DNA of 64,000 nt from Hungatella effluvii (GTDB lineage: Bacteria > Bacillota > Clostridia > Lachnospirales > Lachnospiraceae). Shown one piece after another: positions 15,825-23,955 of the stretch. The translations under genes were made by a program, and so were the position numbers. How positions within the stretch are numbered: the first letter of the stretch is position 1; the number at the start of each line of letters is the position of its first letter. The stretch spans positions 124,001 to 188,000 of the forward strand of contig NZ_QJKD01000011.1 in NCBI RefSeq assembly GCF_003201875.1, given 5' to 3'. The notes beneath the pieces are model-generated. The model was not told the origin of the DNA, made no database searches, and worked only from the letters and a program-made list of their open reading frames with translations.

Positions 15825-15850
15825 GACTTATGAGAATAAATCGTATATGA
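15825..15850 (+). promoter_or_regulatory. Possible promoter of the DtxR-like gene
   Basis: TGGACT, a 17-base spacer and TATGAT (ending near 15850). ATCGT and ACGAT half-sites flank the -10 (15840-15860) and could be an operator. Support is by pattern only. Confidence 0.35.
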
Positions 15851-15890
15851 TAGAAACGATACACACGGGATGGAACGGGGAGGAACTGCC

Positions 15891-16121
15891 ATGTATGAGT
15901 CCGGAGAAAATTATCTGGAGACGATCCTGCGTCTGAGGGAGAAAAATGGGACGGTGCGTTCCATCGATATCGCTCACGAACTGAATTTCAGCAAACCGAG
16001 CGTGAGCCGTGCCATCGGAATCCTGAAGGCGGCAGAGGAAGATGCCTGCCGCATGGAACATATTATCAGTGAGGAAGTGTTTTTGGGAATTAAAAGATTT
16101 ATGAGCGAGCAGAGCCAGTAG
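15891..16121 (+). CDS. DtxR/MntR family metal-dependent regulator with an internal deletion
   Basis: A 76-residue frame. Residues 1-45 (ENYLETILRLREKNGTVRSI, then HELNFSKPSVSRAIGILK) are the helix-turn-helix of a DtxR/MntR protein. Residues from AAEEDACRMEHIISEEVF onward are the metal-binding helix normally found around residue 95-110. About 40 residues between them, the wing and the helix with a metal-ligand His, are absent, and the reading frame is kept. Full-length relatives are about 120 residues or more. GGGGAGG lies seven bases before the ATG. It lies next to the feo operon, whose promoter carries a DtxR-like palindrome. It could be inactive or a short DNA-binding variant. Confidence 0.75.
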   Translation: MYESGENYLETILRLREKNGTVRSIDIAHELNFSKPSVSRAIGILKAAEEDACRMEHIISEEVFLGIKRFMSEQSQ

Positions 16122-16146
16122 GTTTCTGCTTTTCTTTATCTTTGGA

Positions 16147-16172
16147 TGTAACTTTTTGGGAAAACCGGAGTC
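16147..16172 (+). promoter_or_regulatory. ECF-type promoter, probably autoregulated
   Basis: TGTAAC (16147-16152) then GAGTCT near 16168-16173. The AAC -35 and a GTC-like -10 with 17 bases between resemble ECF sigma promoters and lie about 50 bases before the sigma gene. Confidence 0.35.
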
Positions 16173-16223
16173 TATATAGGTGAAGGCGGTTTCGAGTGAA
16201 GAAAAAACAAAGGAGAGACGTCC

Positions 16224-16739
16224 GTGGGAGTGAGATTTGAAGAAGTTTACCAGAGGCAGAAAAACGCGGTATACGGTTACCTTTCCTATATGACGAAGGA
16301 TAAAGATACGGCGGAGGATTTGGCGCAGGAGACCTTTTTGAAGGTCTATCTGGGGCTTAAGGGCTTTAAGGAGGAATGCAGTGAAAAGACGTGGTGCCTG
16401 ACGATTGCGCGGAACACCTTTCTTTCATTTGCCAGAAAGAAACAGCCGGTTCTTCTGGAGGAGGCCGACATGGAACGGCTCGAGGCCGGGTATGAGAGCG
16501 GACCGGAGGAGAAGCTTTTGGAGGAAGAGAAGGCAAAATTGATCCGGGAGGTGCTTTCTTCTTTAAATGCCGACGACAGGACGATCATCCTGCTTCGCGA
16601 TTATGAAAAGATGGCGTATGCGGATATTGCCAGAGTGACAGGGCTGTCGGAAACCGTGGTAAAGGTCAGGCTTCACAGGGCCAGGCTTAAGTACCGGAGC
16701 CGGTATGAACAGAGAGGAGGTGACAGCTGTGGCATGTGA
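16224..16739 (+). CDS. ECF-type RNA polymerase sigma factor
   Basis: A 171-residue sigma-70 family factor with only regions 2 and 4. Region 2 covers about residues 5-75 (DKDTAEDLAQETFLKVY is region 2.2). Region 4 has LRDYEKMAYADIARVTGLSE, then VVKVRLHRARLK, a typical helix-turn-helix. The GTG start at 16224 has AGGAG eight bases upstream. The next gene overlaps its end and encodes a zinc-finger anti-sigma factor, so the sigma factor is probably held inactive until an envelope signal arrives. Confidence 0.9.
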   Translation: MGVRFEEVYQRQKNAVYGYLSYMTKDKDTAEDLAQETFLKVYLGLKGFKEECSEKTWCLTIARNTFLSFARKKQPVLLEEADMERLEAGYESGPEEKLLEEEKAKLIREVLSSLNADDRTIILLRDYEKMAYADIARVTGLSETVVKVRLHRARLKYRSRYEQRGGDSCGM

Positions 16740-17760
16740 TTACAGAGATCGGGTACTGGAGTATCTGCGGGGCAATACCGAGGACCCGGAAGTGGAAAAG
16801 CACCTGGAGGAATGCGGGGAATGCCGCGCGCTGGTCGAAGGGTATCTGGAGAAAGAGAAGGAGCTGGACATACCGGAGGCCGGATATGGCGGTACGGATG
16901 AGGGGCTTAAGGAGCGGGTGGTCCATTTTGAAAAAGGAACCAGAAGGATCCTGGTGTTCACTCTGGTTGGTTTCGTGCTGGGCTGGTTTTCCATCGCTTA
17001 TTTTACGGATTCTTTTCTTGTGACAAAGGTGATTCTGGCCATCCCGTACAAGGTCAGTGAGATGCTGCATAATCTGTTTCACGCGCAGCCCTACGGCTAT
17101 TACGGCGGGAACGGCATGTTTACGGAATTTAACGAATTCTTCCCGGGAAGGGGCCTTCTTACGTTTCTGGCGGAGCGGATTACGCCGGTCATGATCGGGG
17201 GCGCTGTCTATGGCAGCCTCGCCTATTTTACCGGAGATTCGAAGATCTTTACGCTGCGGCGCTATCTGAAGTTTGCAGCCGTCTGGGCGGCTGTAGTCCT
17301 TCTTTGGACGGGGGCGCTGTTAAAGGCGGACACCGTAATGGCGGCAAAGGATGACCGCATGGAGGACGTAACCGGATTCTTTCTGGCTACCGAAAGCCGG
17401 GGAAACGGCTACTATGAAGAGGACGAGCCGGGAGGGATCGACACCATTTTCCGCATTCTTCGGGATGCACTTTACCGGGACGGGAATCCCCTGGAACGCT
17501 TAAGCCCTGATGTGCGGGTGCCCGAGGATGAACTGCAGCTTCAGATATTTCTGGGAAAATACCGGCAGGATTCCATGATCTGCGAGGTAAATCCGAAGGA
17601 GCATTATCTGGTGACGGAGCACGGTACGGTATACCGGGTGCCGGAGGAGTTCTCCAGATACATGGTTCAGTACCAGGAGGACTGTTTGGAGTCCTTATAT
17701 GATGAATACGATGGGGAGGAGACGCTGACAGATGAAGAAACTGGCGGAATGGAGAATTAA
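16729..17760 (+). CDS. Membrane-bound zinc-finger anti-sigma factor
   Basis: A 343-residue protein. The N-terminal ZAS-type finger has His25, Cys29 and Cys32 (HLEECGEC), the motif that clamps ECF sigma factors. Hydrophobic segments follow near residues 70-90, 95-110, 140-160 and 180-200, then a roughly 140-residue C-terminal domain rich in acidic residues. It is longer than most anti-sigma factors. I place the start at the GTG at 16729 because AGGAGGTG lies six bases before it; an ATG at 16705 lacks a site. The start overlaps the sigma gene by 11 bases, suggesting coupled translation. Confidence 0.8.
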   Translation: MACDYRDRVLEYLRGNTEDPEVEKHLEECGECRALVEGYLEKEKELDIPEAGYGGTDEGLKERVVHFEKGTRRILVFTLVGFVLGWFSIAYFTDSFLVTKVILAIPYKVSEMLHNLFHAQPYGYYGGNGMFTEFNEFFPGRGLLTFLAERITPVMIGGAVYGSLAYFTGDSKIFTLRRYLKFAAVWAAVVLLWTGALLKADTVMAAKDDRMEDVTGFFLATESRGNGYYEEDEPGGIDTIFRILRDALYRDGNPLERLSPDVRVPEDELQLQIFLGKYRQDSMICEVNPKEHYLVTEHGTVYRVPEEFSRYMVQYQEDCLESLYDEYDGEETLTDEETGGMEN

Positions 17761-18436
17761 AACGAAAAAAGACTGGATCCTTGCATTCCTGTTTACGGCC
17801 CTGATGGTCTATGTGGTGGCGGTCCGCTTTTTTCACTGGAAGATCCTCAATTTTATGCAGAAGTTCATGCCGGATAAGATGAGTACCATGAACCTGCCGG
17901 AGGGATACGGAACGGTGCTGTTCTGCGCTTTAGGCATGGCAGTGATCACGATGGCAGTGCTTGCGCTTGAGCACCAGAAAAAGAAGTATATAGCGGCGGC
18001 GGGGCTGGCCGGATTCCTGATTGCCGACTGCGCGCTGGCCGGCTTCGTATTACACTGCCGCCTGATCGTACAGCGGGGCTATGAGGAACCGGCGGCTTCC
18101 GCCTGGATCGCTTTACGTGACGAGAATGGGAATGTGAATCTGGCGTCAGGAGACGAGACTCTGGCGCGGCTTCAGATGCTGGCATTTTCTCTGGAGAGGC
18201 AGCCGGCCGAGAGACAGGAGGAGCTAAAAAAGCTGGTGAGAGAAGGGAAGCAGGACCGTTCATTTGTCTGGTTTTCCTTTCCGGAGAAATATTTTCACGG
18301 ATACGATCCCATATTTAATATAGAAGAAGGACTGATTTATATGGACCGCGGGGATCAAAATATGGTGTTTTACAAGGATAACGGTTTCATTGAATGCGTA
18401 GAAGAACTGAAAAACACCATGATTGAGAAAAAATGA
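17732..18436 (+). CDS. Membrane protein of unknown function, linked to the sigma/anti-sigma pair
   Basis: A 234-residue protein with hydrophobic segments near residues 15-33, 53-72 and 77-100, then a soluble 130-residue C-terminal domain (NLASGDETLARLQMLAFSLE and a GYDPIFNIEEGLIYMDRGDQ stretch). It overlaps the anti-sigma gene by 29 bases, so the three genes form one unit. I do not recognise a family. Its C-terminal domain resembles in composition that of the preceding anti-sigma factor. A role in sensing or transmitting the envelope signal is inference. Confidence 0.7.
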   Translation: MKKLAEWRIKTKKDWILAFLFTALMVYVVAVRFFHWKILNFMQKFMPDKMSTMNLPEGYGTVLFCALGMAVITMAVLALEHQKKKYIAAAGLAGFLIADCALAGFVLHCRLIVQRGYEEPAASAWIALRDENGNVNLASGDETLARLQMLAFSLERQPAERQEELKKLVREGKQDRSFVWFSFPEKYFHGYDPIFNIEEGLIYMDRGDQNMVFYKDNGFIECVEELKNTMIEKK

Positions 18437-18541
18437 TAAAGTACAATAAGGGTCTCCGGCTTGACTTTACAGGCGGTTTGTGACAAAATAGGTAGTTGTA
18501 GTGAATGAAAAACCTGGAAAGAAAAGAGGTCCTTAAACGAT

Positions 18542-19849
18542 ATGACAAAGATTGATATTATATCCGGCTTCCTTGGAGCCGGTAAGACGACTTTTATTAA
18601 AAAACTGCTGGAGGAGGCCATCTCCGGTGAGCAGGTGGTTTTAATTGAAAATGAGTTCGGGGAGATCGGCATCGACGGCGGATTCTTAAAGGATTCCGGA
18701 ATCGAGATCCGTGAGATGAACAGCGGCTGCATCTGCTGCTCCCTGGTCGGTGATTTTGGAAAGTCCCTGGCGGAAGTGCTGACCAAGTACAAGCCGGACC
18801 GTGTGATCATCGAGCCGTCAGGCGTGGGTAAGCTTTCTGACGTCATGAAGGCGGTCAGAGACGTGGCGGCGGAGATCGAGGTTACCTTGAACAGCGCGGT
18901 TACCATCGTGGATGTGGCGAAATGCCGGATGTATATGAAGAATTTCGGTGAGTTCTTTAATAATCAGATCGAGAACGCGGGAACGGTTGTTTTAAGCCGT
19001 ACCGACATTACTGCCATGGACAAGGTAAACCAGGCGGTGGAACTGATCCGTGAGAAGAATCCGAAGGCCGTGATCGTTACAACGCCATGCGGCCAGTTAA
19101 GCGGCGCCCAGCTTCTGGAAATCATCGAGAAGCCGGATACGATGGCGGAAGACTTAATGAAGGAAGTTGAGGAGCACCGTCATCACCATCACGACCATGA
19201 CGGCGGGGCGTGCGGCTGCGGGCATGATGAGGAAGCGTGCGGCTGTGGTCATGACCATGAGCATCATCACGACCACGATCATGAAGCAGAGGAGTGCGGC
19301 TGCGGCCATGACCACGAGCACCACCACCATCACGACCACGATCATGAAGCAGAAGAGTGTGGCTGCGGCCATGACCATGAGCACCACCACCATCACGACC
19401 ACGATCATGAAGCAGAAGAGTGTGGCTGCGGCCATGACCATGAGCACCACCATCATCACGACCACGATCACGAAGCAGAGGAGTGCGGCTGCGGCCATGA
19501 TCACGAGCATCACCACCATCATGACGGCGAGACCTGCAGCTGCGGTCACGATCACGACCACCACCATGCGGACGAGGTATTCACCAGCTGGGGTCTTGAG
19601 AATGTTGCGGCCATGAAGAGGGAAGACTTAGACCGGATTCTGGACGAACTGGCATACGGTGACCAGTACGGCGAGGTACTTCGCGCCAAGGGCATGGTTC
19701 CTGGAGAGAAAGAGGGAAGCTGGCTCTATTTCGACCTTGTACCGGAGCAGTATGAGATCCGTGACGGATCACCGGAATATACCGGCAAGGTATGCGTGAT
19801 CGGCGCAAAGCTGAAAGAAGACGAATTAAAGAAAGCGTTTGGCAGGTGA
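18542..19849 (+). CDS. COG0523 (CobW/G3E) GTPase, metallochaperone type, with long His/Cys repeat
   Basis: A 435-residue G3E GTPase. Walker A is GFLGAGKTT at residues 9-17, the hallmark CxCC metal site is GCICCSL (Cys63, Cys65, Cys66), and the G4-like motif is SRTD. A His/Asp/Cys-rich insert occupies about residues 213-344, made of tandem 21-residue units. The C-terminal CobW_C domain follows (about 350-435). COG0523 proteins insert or deliver zinc, cobalt or nickel. The His-rich loop argues for metal storage or zinc delivery. A candidate promoter TTGACT-17-CAAAAT precedes it. The next gene starts five bases after its stop and is a related GTPase. Confidence 0.88.
   Translation: MTKIDIISGFLGAGKTTFIKKLLEEAISGEQVVLIENEFGEIGIDGGFLKDSGIEIREMNSGCICCSLVGDFGKSLAEVLTKYKPDRVIIEPSGVGKLSDVMKAVRDVAAEIEVTLNSAVTIVDVAKCRMYMKNFGEFFNNQIENAGTVVLSRTDITAMDKVNQAVELIREKNPKAVIVTTPCGQLSGAQLLEIIEKPDTMAEDLMKEVEEHRHHHHDHDGGACGCGHDEEACGCGHDHEHHHDHDHEAEECGCGHDHEHHHHHDHDHEAEECGCGHDHEHHHHHDHDHEAEECGCGHDHEHHHHHDHDHEAEECGCGHDHEHHHHHDGETCSCGHDHDHHHADEVFTSWGLENVAAMKREDLDRILDELAYGDQYGEVLRAKGMVPGEKEGSWLYFDLVPEQYEIRDGSPEYTGKVCVIGAKLKEDELKKAFGR
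19183..19575 (+). repeat. In-gene tandem 63-bp repeats encoding His/Cys metal-binding units
   Basis: Successive units encode GCGHDHEHHHHHDHDHEAEE plus Cys. There are three near-identical full units, one shorter at the front (three His instead of five) and two decayed units at the end (HHHDGETC and SCGHDHDHHHADE). Differences between units at the DNA level are mostly silent third-base changes. The repeat is in frame with the COG0523 gene and probably varies in copy number by recombination. Confidence 0.9.
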
Positions 19850-19853
19850 GAAG

Positions 19854-20807
19854 ATGGAGTACACGGATACATTAGATGACGATTTTATGCCGGTGTTTCT
19901 GATCAATGGATTTTTAGAAGCCGGTAAGACCCAGTTTCTCCAGTTTACCATGCAGCAGGATTATTTTCAGACCGATGGAAAGACCCTGCTGATCGTCTGC
20001 GAAGACGGTGATACGGAGTACGATACAGAACTGTTGAAACGCACCAAAACGGCGGGTATATTCATCGAGAGCATGGACGAACTCACGCCGGAGCGCCTTC
20101 TGGAGCTGGAGCTTCTCTATAACCCGGAGCGCGTCTTAATTGAGTGGAACGGCATGTGGAATCAGGATGACTTACAGCTGCCGGACGACTGGCGTGTATA
20201 TCAGCAGATTACCATTATTGACATGTCCACCTTTGACTTATATGTGGCTAATATGAAGCCTCTGCTGTATGCCATGATTAAGAATTCTGAACTGGTTATT
20301 TGTAACCGGTGTGACGGGATCGAAGATTTATCAGGCTACCGCAGGACCCTTAAATCCATGTGCCAGAGAGGCGAGATTGTCTTTGAGGATTCAGAGGGGG
20401 AGATCGACGAGATCGCGGACGAGGATCTGCCTTACGATATGAGTGCGGACGTGATTGCAATTTCGCCGGAGGCCTACGGCATCTGGTATATTGACTGTAT
20501 GGACAGGCGGGACCGCTACGAGGGGAAGATTGTGGAATTTACGGCCATGGTATTAAAGAGCCCGGAATTCCCGAAAAATTACTTTGTCCCGGGACGTATG
20601 GCCATGACCTGCTGTGAAGCCGACATGACGTTCCTGGGATTTGTCACGAAGGCCAGAGAAGCGAAGGACTTACAGACGAAGCAGTGGGTAAAGGTCCGGG
20701 CCAGGATCGCTTACGAATTCTGGAAGGACTATGAGGGCGAAGGCCCTGTGCTCTATGCGGAGTCCGTCCAGGCGGCGGAGCCAATCCGGGACGTAGTACA
20801 GTTTTAA
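19854..20807 (+). CDS. G3E-like P-loop domain fused to a YcgQ-type (TIGR03943/DUF1980) domain
   Basis: A 317-residue protein. Residues 1-190 follow the COG0523 plan: VFLINGFLEAGKTQF (P-loop), RVLIEWNGMW where the family has its Glu-Pro-Ser-Gly motif, and NRCD as a G4-like motif; the CxCC metal site is absent. Residues 200-317 match the C-terminal domain of YcgQ proteins: YIDCMDRRDRYEGKIVEF, the VPGRMAMTCCEADMTFLGF signature and KQWVKVRARI. YcgQ is Zur-regulated with COG0523 proteins in Bacillus, which supports a zinc role. The ATG at 19854 lies five bases after the upstream stop; an earlier TTG at 19839 would overlap that gene. Confidence 0.75.
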   Translation: MEYTDTLDDDFMPVFLINGFLEAGKTQFLQFTMQQDYFQTDGKTLLIVCEDGDTEYDTELLKRTKTAGIFIESMDELTPERLLELELLYNPERVLIEWNGMWNQDDLQLPDDWRVYQQITIIDMSTFDLYVANMKPLLYAMIKNSELVICNRCDGIEDLSGYRRTLKSMCQRGEIVFEDSEGEIDEIADEDLPYDMSADVIAISPEAYGIWYIDCMDRRDRYEGKIVEFTAMVLKSPEFPKNYFVPGRMAMTCCEADMTFLGFVTKAREAKDLQTKQWVKVRARIAYEFWKDYEGEGPVLYAESVQAAEPIRDVVQF

Positions 20808-20832
20808 CGAAGCAAAGATCAGGCAGTCCGCC

Positions 20833-20907
20833 TCAGCGGCCATATTTCCTTCGCGTGGAGTGTGCGGCCCCCCATACTTTCTTGTTTCACATGATGAGTT
20901 ATCCTGT
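20833..20907 (-). repeat. Dispersed intergenic repeat, copy 1
   Basis: Read on the minus strand it begins ACAGGAT, has TGTGAAACAA, and ends with CGCGAAGGAAATATGGCCGC then TGA. The 19-base core AAGGAAATATGGCCGCTGA is identical in the copy at 23956-24054, and the flanking blocks match in order. Neither copy encodes a protein. Confidence 0.7.
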
Positions 20908-20915
20908 ATTATAAA

Positions 20916-20963
20916 AAAGAGCCTTGAGGCGGAACTGTCATGGTCCCGCTTCAAGGCTCTTTT
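20916..20963. terminator. Bidirectional terminator between convergent genes
   Basis: AAAAGAGCCTTGAGGCGG and CCGCTTCAAGGCTCTTTT are near-complementary arms with A-runs and T-runs on either side, suitable for both the plus-strand metal gene and the minus-strand deacetylase. Confidence 0.8.
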
Positions 20964-20995
20964 GAGTTTGCAGTGTTTTGTAATGAATGATAAAG

Positions 20996-22390
20996 CTACA
21001 TCTGTGGTACCGGTGTCGGTCTGGCCGGATCGAATACGTCCGGGACGTTGAACAAGTCGCTTAAGCTGTCCGGATAGTAATACATGCGGTAACCATCCAG
21101 ATTCCGTCTGCCCTGGCGGAAATGATCCGATCCCAGCTGCATCCAGTAAGGCGTGCTGGCATCCACGTTGCAGAAATATCGGAATCCCAGTGATTTTAAA
21201 TAGGTAAAGCGTTCATTATCATCCGTATAAGGCTTCCAGGTCCCGATATCGCTGCCAAAGGGGTAGAGAATGATATCGGTAGGACCGATCAGGGATTCCA
21301 CGTTCTTTTCCCACTTATCCGCGTCCAGCCTGAAGTGTTCCATGGAGATCGTGCCCAGGTTGCGGTGGCCCCAGCTGTGGGAAGCCAGTTCCCAGCCGTG
21401 GTCTCTCAGGCACTGTGCGACTGCGGCCGCCTGTTTTAAGTCCTCCTCGTAATTGGGATTGGTGTCCTTATAAGATTCATCTGTCCGGTATCCAAGAATT
21501 CCATTGTAGCCCGTAAATGCGATAATGGCTCTTGCGCCCTTATAAGAAAATCCCGGGTGTTCTTTAATGAAGGTTTCCAGTATGGGAACGAGATCGAAAT
21601 CTCCGGTGACGACGCTTCCGTCATCCTGTTCCATCTCTGTAGTGGGATAGCCGTCTTCCCCAATCACCATGCGGGTGGCGAAGCCGTCTCCCTTCATATA
21701 TTCATAGTAGCATACATCATCCTGTGACATGACGAAGGCCTTTTTTCCTTCGGGAAGCATGATGTCGCCGTAGACGAAATTCGGATTGCCGTTTTCGTCT
21801 GTCGTTTCATAGGCGAGATCGTGGATCTTTACGAGGACGTAGCCTTTATCGTACATGGACTGCATCATCTTGATAAACTCGTCTTTCGTCGTCATCATCT
21901 GGTTGTATCCGCCCTCCCGGTTGTCTCCGTCGAAGGCCTTGGAGGTATCGACGATCAGGGAGTGGAAGAACACATGGGTGACTTCCTGGGGATTGACGCG
22001 GACCAGCCGGCTCATCTGATCTGTGTAAGCGGCGACTGCGTCTGCGGCTTCCTTCGTGGAGGCGTAGCGGCTGTCGGAGATGATCAGGTTGATGGCACCT
22101 TCATAATCGTACTGCACGGCCAGGCTTTCCGCCTGTGTAAGGAGATCAATCAGGCCGGTGTCCTCTGTCTCCGGCGCCGTAGTGATAACCTCCGGAGGGG
22201 ACGTCTCCGCTGCGGTCTGGTTGGCGGATGCCTTGATCGCTCCAAGCCCCTTGCGGTGCCGGCCCAGTATAATGCCGCCCGTGACTAAGGCGGCAACCAG
22301 TAAAATTCCTATCATAATGACAATGATATTATGTAACGTGCGGCGGCGCTTTTCCTGCTGACGCCGTTCACGGTATTCTTCCATATTCAT
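20996..22390 (-). CDS. Membrane-anchored polysaccharide deacetylase family protein
   Basis: A 464-residue protein. A basic N-terminus precedes a transmembrane helix (about residues 20-43) and a Thr/Pro/Glu-rich linker. The carbohydrate esterase 4 fold follows: VMSQDDV carries the Asp pair of motif 1 (usually TFDDG), and ELASHSWGHRN is the metal-binding His motif 2. A 100-residue helical region lies before it. Such enzymes remove acetyl groups from peptidoglycan or exopolysaccharide outside the membrane. The variant motif 1 means activity should not be taken for granted. The ATG at 22390 follows AGAGG. Confidence 0.85.
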   Translation of the reverse strand: MNMEEYRERRQQEKRRRTLHNIIVIMIGILLVAALVTGGIILGRHRKGLGAIKASANQTAAETSPPEVITTAPETEDTGLIDLLTQAESLAVQYDYEGAINLIISDSRYASTKEAADAVAAYTDQMSRLVRVNPQEVTHVFFHSLIVDTSKAFDGDNREGGYNQMMTTKDEFIKMMQSMYDKGYVLVKIHDLAYETTDENGNPNFVYGDIMLPEGKKAFVMSQDDVCYYEYMKGDGFATRMVIGEDGYPTTEMEQDDGSVVTGDFDLVPILETFIKEHPGFSYKGARAIIAFTGYNGILGYRTDESYKDTNPNYEEDLKQAAAVAQCLRDHGWELASHSWGHRNLGTISMEHFRLDADKWEKNVESLIGPTDIILYPFGSDIGTWKPYTDDNERFTYLKSLGFRYFCNVDASTPYWMQLGSDHFRQGRRNLDGYRMYYYPDSLSDLFNVPDVFDPARPTPVPQM

Positions 22391-22593
22391 GCGATAACCT
22401 CTTTTTCCAGTGTATTGAAGGAGCTCTGGGCGGCCGGATCAGACAGATGTTTCACAGAAAATGACACACTGCTGTACCCGAAACCGGCCCGGATACCGGA
22501 CACAGTACAAACTCCTGAATCAGTATACCATACTTTCAGGCAGGATGAAATCGTATCAAGGGAAAATTAAGGAAAAATTTTTGGCAAAAAGTG

Positions 22594-22622
22594 GCATAGG
22601 AATGGAAATCCCACCCATACAA
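22594..22622 (+). promoter_or_regulatory. Forespore sigma (SigF/SigG)-like promoter of dacF
   Basis: GCATA (22594-22598), a 17-base spacer and CATACAA (22616-22622). This fits the SigG/SigF pattern GCATA-N17-CATAnTA except one base. The resulting start point rules out the ATG at 22622 and favours the ATG at 22652. Confidence 0.5.
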
Positions 22623-22651
22623 TGAAACAAAGGATTTTATCAGGGGAAATT

Positions 22652-23884
22652 ATGAAACGATTGTTAGCTCTTGTTTTAAGCATGCTGCTTTTCCTCTGTC
22701 CGTCTCATGCCGCGTGGGGGCAGGAGCCGGACATTGCCGTGGCGTCGGACATGGTAATCCGGTCGGAAGAGGCGAAGACTGTAAACGCCGAGGGAGGTCC
22801 ATCCATACAGGCGCCAAGCGCTCTGTTGATGGAAGCTTCTACCGGACAGGTGATATACGAAAAAGATGCGGATACGAAAAGGAGTCCCGCCAGTATTACG
22901 AAAATCATGACTCTGATCCTGATTTTTGATGCCCTGGATTCCGGGAAAATAAAAATGACCGACGAGGTGGTAACCAGCGCACATGCCAAGTCCATGGGCG
23001 GCTCCCAGGTTTTCCTGGAAGAGGGGGAGACCCAGACGGTGGAGACCATGATCAAATGCATCGTGGTGGCCTCAGGAAACGACGCTTCCGTGGCCATGGC
23101 GGAATACATAGCTGGTACAGAGGAAGAATTTGTGAAAATGATGAACGAGAGGGCGGCCGGACTTGGCATGACCAACACCCATTTTGAGGACTGCTGCGGC
23201 CTGACTGATTCGCCTACCCATGTGACGACGGCCAGAGATATCGCCCTCATGTCGAGAGAACTGATCAACAAGTATCCCCAGATCCATAATTACTCCACCA
23301 TCTGGATGGAGAACATCACCCACGTGACGAAACAGGGAACGAAGGAGTTTGGTCTCTCCAACACGAATAAGCTGTTAAAAATGGCGACCAACTTCAATGT
23401 AACCGGTTTGAAGACGGGTTCTACGTCTCTGGCAAAATACTGTCTGTCGGCGACCGCAGAAAAAGACGGTGTCCGCCTGATCGCTTCCATTATGGCGGCT
23501 CCTGATTACAAGGCCAGGTTTGCAGACGCCCAGACGCTGCTGAATTACGGCTACGCCAACTGCCGCCTGTACGAGGATAAGGAGATGCTTCCTCTTCCGG
23601 AGCTGGTGGTGGATAACGGCGTCGTAGACAGCGTTCCCTTAAAATACGGCGGCACCTTCTCCTATCTGAGCTTAAACGGGGAAGACCTGGCTGCCATAGA
23701 GAAGGAACTGGTACTGCCGGAATCCATAGCGGCGCCGGTGGAGGAAGGACAGAACGTGGGCGTGATCAAATACAGTCTGGCGGGAAAGAAGCTGGGAGAA
23801 GTCCCGGTACTCACGGCTGGAGCGGTGAAGGAAGCCGGGTTCATGGATTACTTTAAGAGAGTGCTGGCGGGATTCGCAGTTTGA
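22652..23884 (+). CDS. dacF: D-alanyl-D-alanine carboxypeptidase (DacF-like penicillin-binding protein)
   Basis: A 410-residue secreted low-molecular-weight PBP. A signal peptide (about residues 1-24, ending SHAAWG) is followed by the transpeptidase-like domain: catalytic serine in SPASITKIMT (SxxK), SGN in VVASGNDAS, and KTG in LKTGSTSLA. A C-terminal beta domain (PBP5_C) ends in an amphipathic helix (MDYFKRVLAGFAV). It trims pentapeptide side chains and in spore-formers acts on the cortex or engulfing membrane. I chose the ATG with AGGGG six bases upstream. A sporulation-type promoter supports the DacF name. Confidence 0.9.
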   Translation: MKRLLALVLSMLLFLCPSHAAWGQEPDIAVASDMVIRSEEAKTVNAEGGPSIQAPSALLMEASTGQVIYEKDADTKRSPASITKIMTLILIFDALDSGKIKMTDEVVTSAHAKSMGGSQVFLEEGETQTVETMIKCIVVASGNDASVAMAEYIAGTEEEFVKMMNERAAGLGMTNTHFEDCCGLTDSPTHVTTARDIALMSRELINKYPQIHNYSTIWMENITHVTKQGTKEFGLSNTNKLLKMATNFNVTGLKTGSTSLAKYCLSATAEKDGVRLIASIMAAPDYKARFADAQTLLNYGYANCRLYEDKEMLPLPELVVDNGVVDSVPLKYGGTFSYLSLNGEDLAAIEKELVLPESIAAPVEEGQNVGVIKYSLAGKKLGEVPVLTAGAVKEAGFMDYFKRVLAGFAV

Positions 23885-23910
23885 CAGCGCGGCGCCGGAA
23901 AGAAAACGAA

Positions 23911-23954
23911 AAACGGGAGGAAAAGCATTTCATGCTTTTCCTCCCGTTTTTTTT
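23911..23954 (+). terminator. Strong terminator after dacF
   Basis: AAACGGGAGGAAAAGCAT and ATGCTTTTCCTCCCGTTT pair perfectly around TTC and run into eight T. Confidence 0.92.
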
Positions 23955-23955
23955 C

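Noticed and set aside
19240..19510. Regularly spaced near-identical DNA units resembling a CRISPR-like array
   Set aside because: The units are in frame within the COG0523 gene and contiguous without unique spacers; they are protein-coding tandem repeats.
19154..19567. Long open frames on both strands over the His-rich repeat
   Set aside because: The antisense frames (Met/Val-rich) are only the mirror of His/Asp codons and have no ribosome sites.
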